DNA from: Planctomycetia bacterium
GTDB lineage: Bacteria > Planctomycetota > Brocadiia > Brocadiales > Brocadiaceae
Length of the DNA stretch: 64,000 nucleotides
Direction of reading: 5' to 3'
Assembly: GCA_015075005.1 (NCBI GenBank)
Contig: JABTVC010000001.1
Location: 1,426,001-1,490,000 of the forward strand
Shown: piece after piece, positions 1-8,900 of the stretch
Numbering within the stretch: the first letter of the stretch is position 1
How the letters are laid out: each line of letters opens with the position of its first letter
Made by a program: the position numbers and the translations under genes
Notes under the pieces: model-generated
Seen by the model: only the letters and a program-made list of their open reading frames with translations
Told to the model about the DNA's origin: nothing
Database searches by the model: none

Positions 1-599
1 TATCTAACAGATCGTTTGATTCAATGCCTGTAACGTGAAGGGCAGATATTTCTTCATTTATACTTGCAATATTTTCTGTCAGGTTATTAATATCTGATAT
101 TTTATCTCCTATGGTTTGTTGAATAAATGTCTTCATTTGTTCCAACTCATTCATTATCCGATGGAAGCTATCGGTCAAAGTATTAGCTTTCTCCAGAAGA
201 GTCGCGCGAGAACTCATGTTTTCTGTGTTTTGAGAAAGGTCGTTTATTCCTTTAAAAAAGGAGGCTAACGCATTATTCAGACTGGCATCTGAAGTTTCGT
301 TAAATACGGTTTCTAACTCTCCTCAGATTTTGACTTTTTACAGACGCACTGCCAAGTGATGATGAAATATCTCTCAAACGGCTGTTGATATAATCATCTT
401 TATGCCTTCTGATTTTTACAATTTCTACGCCTTGTCCCATAGTGCCTGCATTTGTATATGCAGGCCTCTTTGCTGCCATGATGGTCGATTGCCGTGAGTA
501 TCCTTTTGTATTTGTATTTGAAATGTTATGGGCACTGACCAATAAGGCACGTTGGGCAGCTAATATTCCGCTTAAACCTATTTGCAAATCAGAAGACAT
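1..599 (-). CDS. flgK: Flagellar hook-filament junction protein FlgK, N-terminal part, frameshifted and cut by window edge
   Basis: FlgK (HAP1) joins the hook to the filament outside the cell. The first 99 codons (300-599) carry the rod/hook N-terminal motif, with SAHNISNTNTKGYSRQ near residues 22-37 and a good start at 599. That frame stops at 300 just after QNLRR. In the neighbouring frame the protein continues without a stop to base 1, reading ELETVFNETSDASLNNALAS and on to ESNDLLD, typical FlgK coiled-coil sequence. Removing one base of the minus-strand run aggagag (about 319-326) gives NLRELETVFNE, the family consensus. So this is one gene with a single-base insertion, real or a sequencing error. 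The C-terminus lies outside the window. It is last in the visible flagellar operon, 12 bases after flgN. Confidence 0.88.
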
Positions 600-611
600 G
601 TGTACCCCTCC

Positions 612-1112
612 TTATATTTCAGTATCTATTAAGACCATCGGAATCTCATTTTCTTGCATTTTTCCTGTATGCCGGTAGATAGAATATTGAAGCGCAGTGG
701 GACAAAATATTTTTATCATATCTTCGGTAATCTCGAGTGAATATTGGATGAGGGTAGTATTAATTTGGTTTACCTCTTCTAATTGTTTTACTGATTGTAT
801 TAATTTATCAGACAGATTGCAGAATATTTTGCTGTGTGAACTATCAATTTCATTTATCAAAGATTTCATGGTAATATTTTCCCCTTGTACATTACGCTTT
901 TTACAATATCTGACAACAATATTCTGTCTTTTTTCTTCAAGAAGTTGTGCTATTTCAGCCTGATTTTTTTCCTGATAGATAAGCGTTTCCAGTTCCTCAA
1001 TATTTCCGGACATCAGACAGCGTTGTTTTGATTGTGCTGTCACAAGGAGTTCGTCGCAGACAACAGACAACCGGTCAATTGTTTCTATCAATTCGTCTAA
1101 CAATATATTCAT
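612..1112 (-). CDS. flgN: FlgN-like flagellar export chaperone
   Basis: 166 residues, mostly helical and charged, with long heptad-like stretches (around residues 35-60 and 95-130). This fits FlgN, the cytoplasmic chaperone that holds FlgK and FlgL before export. Sequence identity of the family is always weak, so the call leans on position: its ATG overlaps the flgJ stop by four bases (ATGA), and flgK follows 12 bases downstream. The overlap suggests translational coupling within the operon. No signal peptide or membrane segment is visible. Confidence 0.7.
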   Translation of the reverse strand: MNILLDELIETIDRLSVVCDELLVTAQSKQRCLMSGNIEELETLIYQEKNQAEIAQLLEEKRQNIVVRYCKKRNVQGENITMKSLINEIDSSHSKIFCNLSDKLIQSVKQLEEVNQINTTLIQYSLEITEDMIKIFCPTALQYSIYRHTGKMQENEIPMVLIDTEI

Positions 1113-1561
1113 GATTGAATAACTCCTTTTACAACCTGCTCACTTATCGTATGAACAGACTTTTCATGTTCCGGAAAATCAAAGATAGGTTTACCGTTTT
1201 TTTCTAAATTAGGTCTATGCGGATTTTCTGCCTGCTCCTTTTCATGCATCAATTGTTTGTAAATTACCTGCGCAACTCCAAATCCCCCTTTTGTAGCAAT
1301 ATCCTGCGCGAGCAATGTGTGCATTATTTCAGTGTAGGTTTCCATTCCATTGTCAGTTCCCTCAAATAATTCAGACTTTGGTATCGTTTTCCACATGGCA
1401 TTAACAACAAAATTAATGAGAATCGATTCGAAATCCTGCGATGCCTTTTTCAAGGCATGTGCATCCATAATTGTATCTTTTTGCTTGTTTAGGCTTTCGA
1501 TTATTTCAGTACCGGCAGGTTGTAAAGACAGCAGAGGATTTACTGATGCGTAATTCTCCAT
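1109..1561 (-). CDS. flgJ: FlgJ-type rod-binding (rod cap) protein, single domain
   Basis: About 150 residues matching the N-terminal rod-binding domain of FlgJ: ASQDFESILINFVVNAMWKT (about residues 40-60), then the GMETYTEIMHTLLAQDIA and GGFGVAQVIYKQL stretches. The C-terminal muramidase domain of enterobacterial FlgJ is absent, as in many other phyla, so wall digestion during rod assembly must be done by another enzyme. I place the start at the ATG at 1561, preceded by AGGAG at eight bases, rather than the TTG at 1567. It follows flgI and overlaps flgN. Confidence 0.8.
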   Translation of the reverse strand: MENYASVNPLLSLQPAGTEIIESLNKQKDTIMDAHALKKASQDFESILINFVVNAMWKTIPKSELFEGTDNGMETYTEIMHTLLAQDIATKGGFGVAQVIYKQLMHEKEQAENPHRPNLEKNGKPIFDFPEHEKSVHTISEQVVKGVIQS

Positions 1562-1642
1562 ACACAAAACTCCTAAAATATTATGTTTCTCCTGAGTTGA
1601 ACGTCCTTTACTCCGTATCTTCTAACGTGTATTTCTCTGCTT

Positions 1643-2788
1643 TTACATGATAATAAGTTCAGCATGAAGGGCACCCGCTCTTTTAATTGCCTGGAATATA
1701 GAGATAAGATCCCGCGGTGTTACCCCTAGTACATTGAGAGCCCGTGCAACATCAGAGATTGTTACTCCTGCCTGAATTACATTTAATTTCTTTTCCTCTT
1801 CGATTACTTCAATATCCGTTCGTGGTACTACTGCAGTTTGACCGGACGACAAAGGCCCTGGTTGTGAGACCTCGGGTTTTTCACTGATAGTAATACTTAA
1901 ATTCCCGTGTGAAATTGCAACCGTAGAAATCCGAACATTTTCTCCGGCAACAATTGTTCCGGTGCGTTCATTGATAATGATTCTGGCTACACTGTCAGGT
2001 ATAATGTACAATTCTTCAATGTTAGCAACAAACCGGACAATGGTATCTTCAGATTGAAAATCTGCCGGAGGTATAATAGTAACGACGGCAGCATCTATTG
2101 ACTTTGCCGTATTTGGATAAAGATTATTCATTGCTTCTACCAGACGATTTGCTGTTGTAAAATCAGGGTCACGCAGGATAACACTTAAAGATTTGCCGTA
2201 TAAAAAGGAAGAGTGTATCTCTTTCTCAACAATAGCGCCATTTGAAATATATGCGGTCGTAGATATATTTTTACGCATAGATTGAGCCTGGCCTTCTACA
2301 TTATACCCGCCTATGGATAAAGGTCCCTGTGCTACTGCATATACTTCATTGTCAGCACCCTGCAAGGCAGTCTGCAGCAAAACACCACCTTCAAGGCTTT
2401 TCGAATCACCAATAGAAGATACTACCACGTCAAGTTTGTCTCCTGGTCTGGAAAAGGCAGGAATGTTTACCGTAATCATGACCGATGCAACGTTTTTTGA
2501 CAGAAAGTCTGCTTCTGATATTAACACACCCAGCTTTTCAAAAATATTTACGGCCATCTGTCGTGTAACCCTGAATATCTGACTATCGCCACTTCCCTGA
2601 AGACCAACAACAAGAACATATCCATACAGCTGGTTATCACGAACACCCTGTACATAGGCAATATCCTTAACACGAACAGCAGCATACGCAGACTTAAAAT
2701 ACGTGGCCGTTACGAAAATAATTACAAGAATACCTGCAACCTTCACGTATTTATAAATAAAGCATGCGGTACATTTTTTGCATTTCAT
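1643..2788 (-). CDS. flgI: Flagellar P-ring protein FlgI
   Basis: 381 residues, the usual FlgI length. A basic N-terminus and hydrophobic segment (about residues 15-35, ending SAYA-AVRVKDIA) form a Sec signal peptide. The mature protein starts with the diagnostic VRVKDIAYVQGVRDNQLYGY, followed by VVGLQGSGDS. The C-terminus has GVTISDVARALNVLGVTPRD and IFQAIKRAGALHAELIIM, both FlgI signatures. The protein polymerises in the periplasm around the rod at the peptidoglycan layer. It lies between flgH and flgJ on the same strand. Its presence with FlgH implies a Gram-negative-type envelope with a peptidoglycan layer and outer membrane. Confidence 0.96.
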   Translation of the reverse strand: MKCKKCTACFIYKYVKVAGILVIIFVTATYFKSAYAAVRVKDIAYVQGVRDNQLYGYVLVVGLQGSGDSQIFRVTRQMAVNIFEKLGVLISEADFLSKNVASVMITVNIPAFSRPGDKLDVVVSSIGDSKSLEGGVLLQTALQGADNEVYAVAQGPLSIGGYNVEGQAQSMRKNISTTAYISNGAIVEKEIHSSFLYGKSLSVILRDPDFTTANRLVEAMNNLYPNTAKSIDAAVVTIIPPADFQSEDTIVRFVANIEELYIIPDSVARIIINERTGTIVAGENVRISTVAISHGNLSITISEKPEVSQPGPLSSGQTAVVPRTDIEVIEEEKKLNVIQAGVTISDVARALNVLGVTPRDLISIFQAIKRAGALHAELIIM

Positions 2789-2882
2789 AACATCTTTGCC
2801 TTATATGTTTGAAGATTTAAAAAACTGAAAGGCGTATCTCCCTCACAATGAAGAGAACAATTTGAGCTTTCTTATCATACGC

Positions 2883-3605
2883 TTAAAATGGCCAAATAAT
2901 TTCTTGAATGCGATTCCACCATCCGCGTTTACCAGCACGCGTCAGAAATCCCTTGCCTTCCAGTATGATATTAGCATTTGCAATTGAAGATGATTGAATC
3001 ACGTTGTCCGTGCTGATATCAATAGGACGTACAATACCAGACACCTTAATATTGTATTTTTCTCCATTAATATTGACATCCCGATTTCCTTCAATGATGA
3101 GATTACCATTAGCAAGTATTTCTGTCACAACGGCTGTGAGTTCTAAATTAATATTACGGTTGCTTTCGTATGCGCCCTTACCACTAAAACTATGGCTTGT
3201 ATCCGCTTTATAATTTGGTAAATAGCCGCTCGTATCTCCCAACGGTTTTGTTAAAAAATCCGTGGTATCAATATTAACACTATGGCTGTTCTTACTGTCA
3301 GCACTGGAGTCTTCTTTTCCTGTAATTTCTGTCGATTCGCTAATTCGTACCGTCACAATGTCTCCTATCACCCTGGCCCTGTTGTCAGTAAACAGATTCG
3401 TGTTGAGGGTAACCCTTTTTTTCCAGATTGAATCTGCCCGGGCGTCGTTGTTCAGCATCAATAGTGACATGCTTATACAGATAAACATTATCGCAACCCT
3501 TTGCAGGGATATGCTTTTATTTACAAACTTTTTTATCTTCATTTGTAAAACGAGAGATACAGTCTGAGTAATACGGCTATACAGCTTCAGGAGTTTAATT
3601 TTCAA
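2883..3605 (-). CDS. flgH: Flagellar L-ring protein FlgH
   Basis: 240 residues. A hydrophobic segment at about residues 38-55 ends in DARADS; there is no cysteine at a lipobox, so this looks like an ordinary signal peptide rather than the lipoprotein signal of enterobacterial FlgH. Family motifs are visible: ARVIGDIVTVRISESTEITG (about 78-97), LTAVVTEILANGNLIIEG, the NINGEKYNIKVSGIVRPIDI stretch, and a C-terminal GWWNRI. The start shown is a TTG preceded by GAGGG at six bases; the ATG at 3542 is possible but lacks a ribosome site. It builds the outer-membrane bushing and sits between flgA and flgI. Confidence 0.93.
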   Translation of the reverse strand: MKIKLLKLYSRITQTVSLVLQMKIKKFVNKSISLQRVAIMFICISMSLLMLNNDARADSIWKKRVTLNTNLFTDNRARVIGDIVTVRISESTEITGKEDSSADSKNSHSVNIDTTDFLTKPLGDTSGYLPNYKADTSHSFSGKGAYESNRNINLELTAVVTEILANGNLIIEGNRDVNINGEKYNIKVSGIVRPIDISTDNVIQSSSIANANIILEGKGFLTRAGKRGWWNRIQEIIWPF

Positions 3606-3614
3606 CGGTATCCC

Positions 3615-4586
3615 TCATAAAATGATCTTAACCGAGGACGAATCCTCTACCTTGCCGTATAATTCTTTGTTTGAATCAATATTTTTTATCCTGATGATTT
3701 TTCCCAAATAGCCATCCTCTTTTGCCACTCCCTTTGTTACAACATGAAGATTTCCTGTCTGAACAAATATCTTAATAAAATCCCCTTTTTTAATAACAGG
3801 AGGATTATCCACGATTTCTAAAGTAATCGGCGTATTTGGTAAGATTGGTCGTATGGCACGCTTTCCCAGGAGGTCTTCTTTATTGACAAACGTTAGTCCA
3901 GCAAGTTTAGTAGTTTCCACTCTGTTGATTGCCATGTTGTCTAAAGTCAGGATGCCGTTTCTTTCAATTTTCCTGTTTGAGGTAACAATGTCTTCGTATA
4001 CCCGTATATAAAAAAAAACAGGCACTTTCAGGTACAATTTCTCGTCAAGTAATATACGAACAACAAGTTGAACATTACCTCTGTCTTTATGAGTATCGGT
4101 TTGTGATACCTCCAAACAGATAATTCCTTCGTTAGCAGGTAATAATTTATCTTTGGGAGGCCTGTCAGATTCAATGATTATTTCACGTTCAGGCTGGAAT
4201 AATTTAGGCAGAAGATACTCTCTTGCTTTCCTTAGGATATATTCTCCTGGAATGGTTATTGATTCAACCGAGACCAATGCAGAAGTTGTACTGCCGTAAG
4301 AAATATCTTTTAAATCAATACCTTCGTCCACAAGGCGTGCAATAAGGATGTCTCGTTCTATTTTTCTGACATTACCAGGCCAGGGGGTGTTTCCTATAAG
4401 AATATTGTTTATTCTTTCCAAAAGAGATGGATCATTGCATGAAACATATGCAATATCACCCAGGATAATTTGCTTTTCAGGCAGGGTTACTTTATCCTTA
4501 ATTTCGATGTTGACCTTTTCACCGGTTGCTGTATGCACAACAAGGAATAGCGCTGCAGGTAAAAGTATCAGGAAGTTTAACTTCAT
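3615..4586 (-). CDS. flgA: Flagellar basal-body P-ring formation chaperone FlgA
   Basis: 323 residues with a signal peptide (about 1-22, cleavage near VHTATGEK). FlgA is a periplasmic chaperone for FlgI polymerisation. The C-terminal SAF domain is clear, from the DIVTSNRKIERNGILTLDNM stretch, through RAIRPILPNTPITLEIV, to VIKKGDFIKIFVQTGNLHVV and a final GYLGKIIRIKN segment. The N-terminal 130 residues are a weaker match, which is normal for the family. It lies ten bases before flgH. A repeat-bearing gap separates it from flgG upstream. Confidence 0.88.
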   Translation of the reverse strand: MKLNFLILLPAALFLVVHTATGEKVNIEIKDKVTLPEKQIILGDIAYVSCNDPSLLERINNILIGNTPWPGNVRKIERDILIARLVDEGIDLKDISYGSTTSALVSVESITIPGEYILRKAREYLLPKLFQPEREIIIESDRPPKDKLLPANEGIICLEVSQTDTHKDRGNVQLVVRILLDEKLYLKVPVFFYIRVYEDIVTSNRKIERNGILTLDNMAINRVETTKLAGLTFVNKEDLLGKRAIRPILPNTPITLEIVDNPPVIKKGDFIKIFVQTGNLHVVTKGVAKEDGYLGKIIRIKNIDSNKELYGKVEDSSSVKIIL

Positions 4587-4626
4587 ACTACATCCTCACC
4601 GTGTATTAAATATATTTTGCCAGTCA

Positions 4627-4655
4627 GGCACGGACAAACAAAGTTTGTCCGTGCC
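4627..4655. repeat. Dispersed palindrome, family A, complete copy
   Basis: Perfect inverted repeat with 13-base arms (ggcacggacaaac / gtttgtccgtgcc) and a 3-base loop, followed by caccc and an aaacccgcataaataaaatg tail. The same palindrome recurs at 19541-19567 and 44231-44257, with partial copies elsewhere. It lies between flgG and flgA, so it may form an RNA hairpin in the operon transcript. A 65-codon open frame over it (4624-4821) is not a believable gene. Confidence 0.85.
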
Positions 4656-4689
4656 ACCCAAAAACCCGCATAAATAAAATGAAAATTCC

Positions 4690-4806
4690 TAACCCGAACG
4701 AGTCGGAAAAGACAATATCCGATGCACGAAAATCGTGAGTCAACCCTGTCATGGTTTTAAACCCTGACAGGGTCAATTTTATATCTTTGCTAAAAATGTC
4801 AAAATT
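4690..4806. repeat. Dispersed repeat, family B copy
   Basis: This stretch begins ccgaacgagtcggaaaagac and ends tttgctaaaaatgtcaaaat. Both ends recur nearly unchanged at about 36467-36552 with a different middle. The middle here holds a separate inverted repeat (ccctgtca ... tgacaggg, 4744-4771). No protein is apparent. Confidence 0.55.
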
Positions 4807-4829
4807 ATCGTTGAAAGACACTATGCAAT

Positions 4830-5609
4830 CTACGTTAGATTATTAATCGTGGACAACATCTCGTCGCTTGCCTTTATTGCCCTGGAATTGATTTCATATG
4901 CACGTTGGGCTGTGATAAGGTTAACAAGCTCAGTGACCGTTTCTACATTCGAATTTTCAAGGGCTCCCTGGTAAACCTCACCTGTCCCTTGTTCGCCCGG
5001 CACTGAGACCACAGGTGAGCCTGATGCGATAGTTTCTGCAAACATATTTCTCCCAAGGCTATCTAAACCTGACGGGTTGGGAAAATTTGCCAGCATAATT
5101 TGTCCCACATTCTGAAGGGTGCTATCGGAGCCTTTTATGAATACTATTCCATCGGTCCCAATTGAAATTTCTTTGGCATCCTGAATGGTGATACTTGGTG
5201 TCAATGGCAAACCCTCAGCAGTTACAATCTCACCCTTGCTATTTAACTCAAATGCACCATCCCTCGTATACGCAATAGTGCCGTCTGGCCGGCTGATTTG
5301 AAAGAAACCGTTGCCCTCAATAGCAATGTCCAGAGATCGATTGGTAGTTTGTGGATTCCCTGGGGTAAATACCTTCGTAGTGGAAATTGGCCTTACACCG
5401 CTACCAAGTTGAATACCTGAAGGTATCTCGAAGCCCTGTGCAGATTCAGCGCCTGCGATATATTTTTTATCGTAGAGAAGATCCTGGAAGTTGACCTGGC
5501 TTCTCTTAAAACCCGTAGTATTTACGTTTGCCAGATTATTGGAAACATTATCTAAGAATAGCTGCTGTGCCTTCATACCGGTAGCGGCAGTATATAACGC
5601 CCTTATCAT
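4830..5609 (-). CDS. flgG: Flagellar distal rod protein FlgG
   Basis: 259 residues, the standard FlgG length. It has the rod N-terminus MIRALYTAATGMKAQQLFLD, the NVSNNLANVNTTGFKRSQ motif, the central LDIAIEGNGFFQI motif, and the C-terminal GALENSNVETVTELVNLITA and QRAYEINSRAIKASDEMLS. These paired terminal helices form the coiled coil of axial proteins. The start ATG at 5609 has a strong AAGGAGG site. It follows flgF by 21 bases and is exported by the flagellar type III system. Confidence 0.97.
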   Translation of the reverse strand: MIRALYTAATGMKAQQLFLDNVSNNLANVNTTGFKRSQVNFQDLLYDKKYIAGAESAQGFEIPSGIQLGSGVRPISTTKVFTPGNPQTTNRSLDIAIEGNGFFQISRPDGTIAYTRDGAFELNSKGEIVTAEGLPLTPSITIQDAKEISIGTDGIVFIKGSDSTLQNVGQIMLANFPNPSGLDSLGRNMFAETIASGSPVVSVPGEQGTGEVYQGALENSNVETVTELVNLITAQRAYEINSRAIKASDEMLSTINNLT

Positions 5610-5630
5610 AAAAACCTCCTTTTCACACGT

Positions 5631-6356
5631 TTATGTTACAAGCTTAATAAGTTTTTTTAGTGTTTCGTCGATGGAATCAGTTACCTTGTAACCATATTGA
5701 TAACCCCTCATATTGGCAATCATATTGACTAACTCGTCTATTGCATTTACATTAGATCTTTCCAGATAACGATGAGCTATTGTCACATCAGGCGCATCTT
5801 CCGGCATCTTTACATTATTTGATACTTTGTAGGCACAACCTCCGATTGGTTCGAGAGTGGTCAGATCAGAAACGTTGACCACTTTTATCTTTCCGATTTC
5901 CTTACCATCGGCAGAAATACTTCCGTTTTCTTTAACCGTGATATTTTTTGTATTTTGGGGCAGCTGAATCTCACCCCCATTGCCTAACAGAGACCATCCT
6001 TCAGGGGTAATTATCTTCATGTCCCGCGCTAACATAAATTGTCCTTTTCTTGTATAGCATAGCCCGTCGTTTGTTTTTATAACAAAAAATCCATCTCCCT
6101 TTATAGAAATGTCAAGTTCATTACCGGTGTATTCCAATGCCCCTTGTGAAAAATCTGTAGCAATAGTGCCTAAACTGCTTCCAATACCTTGGGTAGTATT
6201 AGCCGTATCCTGCGACTGAGAAATATACGACTGAAAAACAGCCACATTTTTCTTGTACCCAACGGTATTTATATTCGCTAAGTTCCGAGCTATAACTGAC
6301 TGATAATCACCTTGACTCATCATACTCGACGCCCCTGTATAAAGTCCTACAATCAT
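5631..6356 (-). CDS. flgF: FlgF-like proximal rod protein
   Basis: About 241 residues. It begins MIVGLYTGASSMMSQGDYQS, continues with the rod motif NLANINTVGYKK, has the central LDISIKGDGFFVI motif and ends with YLERSNVNAIDELVNMIANM. This is an axial rod protein most like FlgF. I moved the start from the longer open frame at 6473 to the ATG at 6356 because GGAGG lies six bases upstream and the 39 extra residues have no rod character. It forms a short operon with flgG and is separated from flgE by about 420 bases, so it probably has its own promoter. Confidence 0.88.
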   Translation of the reverse strand: MIVGLYTGASSMMSQGDYQSVIARNLANINTVGYKKNVAVFQSYISQSQDTANTTQGIGSSLGTIATDFSQGALEYTGNELDISIKGDGFFVIKTNDGLCYTRKGQFMLARDMKIITPEGWSLLGNGGEIQLPQNTKNITVKENGSISADGKEIGKIKVVNVSDLTTLEPIGGCAYKVSNNVKMPEDAPDVTIAHRYLERSNVNAIDELVNMIANMRGYQYGYKVTDSIDETLKKLIKLVT

Positions 6357-6773
6357 ATATATCCTCCGTGTATGAATAGAAAGTTTAAACACTTTCCTTA
6401 TAGCGCAATCTTGATACCAAATACCTGAACAAAACATCACAATACATTCATTTCTTATAAGACATCTTAACACAAGACGTTCTGTCGTTTATTGAGTACA
6501 TGCTCAGCAACGTTATTCACGAATATACTCACATGATTGAGTAAATATTTCATGATTGGCTGAAGAAATTTTCCTAGTTATAAACAGGTACTGTTTAAAA
6601 AATTTACATCGTGTTTAAAAATGGAACCATAGATATACAAAGCTGTAGTTATCAGGCTGCTTTGCAAAGTAAGCCATTAACTTTGGGCACTTTGGTTGCG
6701 GCTACGCCGCGCCAGGACATGCAACGTAACAGTTGCATGAGTTACTCATGCGAACTGTTACTATTCTATTTTA
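6357..6773. other. Intergenic gap between flgE and flgF
   Basis: No convincing gene. On the minus strand it must hold the end of the flgE transcript and the start of flgF. It contains an imperfect hairpin next to the flgE stop and a ggttgcggctacgccgcgcc segment (about 6690-6715) that resembles ttggttgcggctctgctgc at about 21264, so part of the gap seems to be dispersed repeat material. Confidence 0.5.
6726..6761 (-). terminator. Hairpin just after flgE
   Basis: Arms gtaacagttgcatgag and ctcatgcgaactgttac pair with one bulged base. The hairpin starts 12 bases after the flgE stop in the minus-strand direction. There is no clear T-run after it on that strand, so it could be a weak terminator, an mRNA-stabilising hairpin or a mobile repeat. 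Confidence 0.4.
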
Positions 6774-8348
6774 TTATCTCTTGAGATTAACAACCTCAGC
6801 CAATATTTCATCGGCAGTTGTTATTACCTTTGTATTAAGCTGAAAGCCCCTCTGCGCTGTAATGAGCGAGGTCAATTCTGTTGCCATATCAACATTAGAT
6901 CCCTCTAAAGCACCACTTCTGATTGAACCAGCACGACCTGAATTAGCACTTGCATAAATGGCTTCACCAGAGGAGGCAGTTTGTTCATACAAATTATTTC
7001 CTACCTTATTCAAACCATTAAGGTTGTTGAATAAGGCAAGCTTCAATGTCGTTAGTTCTTCTATGATACCGTTTGTGTACTTTATTTTTATGGTACCAGC
7101 TGAGTCTATAGACAAAGAATCATATTTACCAAACCCATAACCATCCTGACTTGTATCGATACTTGATCCATATGAGCCATTTTGTATAATGCCATCCTTT
7201 TTTCCGGATGTGCCAGGATCAAAAATTACTGACTGTGTGGTACTTATGCCATTAAACTTAAATTGCAGTGTCGTATCACCACTTGCGCTGAACGTACCAT
7301 CATTATTAAAAGTGATGCCTGTTATCGTATTATCACTACTCGCAAATGTGCCATCTTTACTATCCATGGATGCGGTTAGATCCCATTTGTTGTCCATTTG
7401 TTTCGTGAACCTCAGGGAAACCGTATGTTGAGTGCCCTGGGTATCGAAGATGTTCACAGATGAAGTATACGTGGAACCACCAAAGGTGTGTTCAGTCCAT
7501 GTAGTTTTACCTGTATTAGAACCATTGTCAGTAAGGTCGAGTGTTAACTTGTCATTCCCGGATGTATCTGCTTTGAGGATAATCTTTCCTGAAGCATCTA
7601 AACTGGCGGTTGCGTCACCAGAGTATGCAGTATTTATTGCAGCTATAAGTTCTGCAACTGTATCACCGGCCGCATACGTATAAGTTGCAGAAACGGTAGT
7701 CCCATCGGACTGTGTCCCGCTAATACGAATAATGTCTCCGGCAACGTAATCCGTCGTATTGGTATCAAGGTCATTTAATTCTGTTGCGGTAGTTGCTGCT
7801 GTCCCACCTTCCGCAAGGATATTATCCATTATCAAAACCTCTGCTTCTTCTTTTATGTCTTTTGCATTTAAATTGCCTTTAAGGTCAATCTTAGATGTGG
7901 CCTTACCTGAAACAGTTGAGTCTTTAGGAATAATAATATTGTTACTGTTTACGTCTAAAACATTGTATTGTGTGGTTGAATCAATAAGATAATTGTTTGA
8001 ATCAATATCAAATGCCCCTACTCTGGTAAAAAAGTCCTGACTGCCCCCATTAACGACAAAAAATCCTTCCCCATCGATAGCAACGTCAAGGGGATTCGTG
8101 GTAGTTTCCATATCTCCTGTTCTAAAGTCCGATGAAATGCTCGCAAATTTTACCCCCTTTCCTACCTGCATCGTGTTACCGTTCGCTCCAATTGCCATGG
8201 TCTGGCTTAACATATCTGAAAACAGCAATCTGGACGATTTAAACCCATAGGTATTGATATTTGCCAGATTATTTCCTATGATGTCCAACATTCTTTGATG
8301 GGCACGAATACCTGAAACGCCTGAATATAAAGCACCGCCGAAACCCAT
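6774..8348 (-). CDS. flgE: Flagellar hook protein FlgE
   Basis: 524 residues, longer than the roughly 400 of enterobacterial FlgE. The N-terminus has MGFGGALYSGVSGIRAHQRM and NNLANINTYGFKSSRL; the middle has LDVAIDGEGFFVV; the C-terminus has GALEGSNVDMATELTSLITA and QRGFQLNTKVITTADEILAE. The extra length comes from inserted surface domains: residues about 190-270 look like the flagellar hook IN motif (AGDTVAELIAAINTAYSGDA, then LDASGKIILKAD), rich in Thr, Ser and Asp. The start has AAAAGGAGG upstream. It follows flgD by about 60 bases. Confidence 0.96.
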   Translation of the reverse strand: MGFGGALYSGVSGIRAHQRMLDIIGNNLANINTYGFKSSRLLFSDMLSQTMAIGANGNTMQVGKGVKFASISSDFRTGDMETTTNPLDVAIDGEGFFVVNGGSQDFFTRVGAFDIDSNNYLIDSTTQYNVLDVNSNNIIIPKDSTVSGKATSKIDLKGNLNAKDIKEEAEVLIMDNILAEGGTAATTATELNDLDTNTTDYVAGDIIRISGTQSDGTTVSATYTYAAGDTVAELIAAINTAYSGDATASLDASGKIILKADTSGNDKLTLDLTDNGSNTGKTTWTEHTFGGSTYTSSVNIFDTQGTQHTVSLRFTKQMDNKWDLTASMDSKDGTFASSDNTITGITFNNDGTFSASGDTTLQFKFNGISTTQSVIFDPGTSGKKDGIIQNGSYGSSIDTSQDGYGFGKYDSLSIDSAGTIKIKYTNGIIEELTTLKLALFNNLNGLNKVGNNLYEQTASSGEAIYASANSGRAGSIRSGALEGSNVDMATELTSLITAQRGFQLNTKVITTADEILAEVVNLKR

Positions 8349-8409
8349 GATCGCCTCCTTTTAAAAAATTTCTGAAAAATCCAATAAATCTGTTCTGAAA
8401 ATCTTTTTG

Positions 8410-8889
8410 TTATTTCTTTTCGCTTGCTTTAGAAAGAGTCTTTGTTGACGCTAATGTCGTAGTATTGGTAATCGACGTATCTTCAACTTCTATGAGATAC
8501 GAGATGGGGACAGATTTACCATCAATGAGAAAAGATACTGTTCCGTCTTTTTCGAGTTTTACCCCTTCCACAAGACCGGTAAGGGTTTCATTACCCTGAC
8601 CCTGAGCACTATCATTGCTACTGTATTTAATGGTCTTGCCAATAAAAGAACTGGCCATAGTTATTTGGTCTAATTGCAATGAGGCCGTATCAACACTATT
8701 TATGCTTGCAAGATATTTTGTCTGCTGCTGTTCCTGTTCCAACGTGCTGAACTGTGCCAGTTGTGACATAAATTCCGTATTATCCGTAGGGTCTAAGGGA
8801 TTTTGATTTTTCAACTGTGTCACAAAAAGTGTTAAAAAACTATCCATACTGATTTCTGAACTTATACCCGAAGCACTTGAAGTAGCCAT
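8410..8889 (-). CDS. flgD: Flagellar hook cap / assembly protein FlgD
   Basis: 159 residues, a short FlgD. The conserved N-terminal block is present: FLTLFVTQLKNQNPLDPTDN, then TEFMSQLAQFSTLEQ. The later part (IGKTIKYSSND ... GLVEGVKLEKDGTVSF) matches the start of the FlgD Tudor-like domain; the FlgD Ig-like domain of longer homologues is missing or very reduced. FlgD caps the growing hook and is replaced by FlgK. The start has AAGGAG seven bases away, and fliK ends 11 bases upstream. Confidence 0.92.
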   Translation of the reverse strand: MATSSASGISSEISMDSFLTLFVTQLKNQNPLDPTDNTEFMSQLAQFSTLEQEQQQTKYLASINSVDTASLQLDQITMASSFIGKTIKYSSNDSAQGQGNETLTGLVEGVKLEKDGTVSFLIDGKSVPISYLIEVEDTSITNTTTLASTKTLSKASEKK

Positions 8890-8900
8890 GTCTTATCTCC

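Noticed and set aside
4624..4821. 65-codon minus-strand frame between flgG and flgA
   Set aside because: Lies wholly on dispersed repeats and has no protein-like features.
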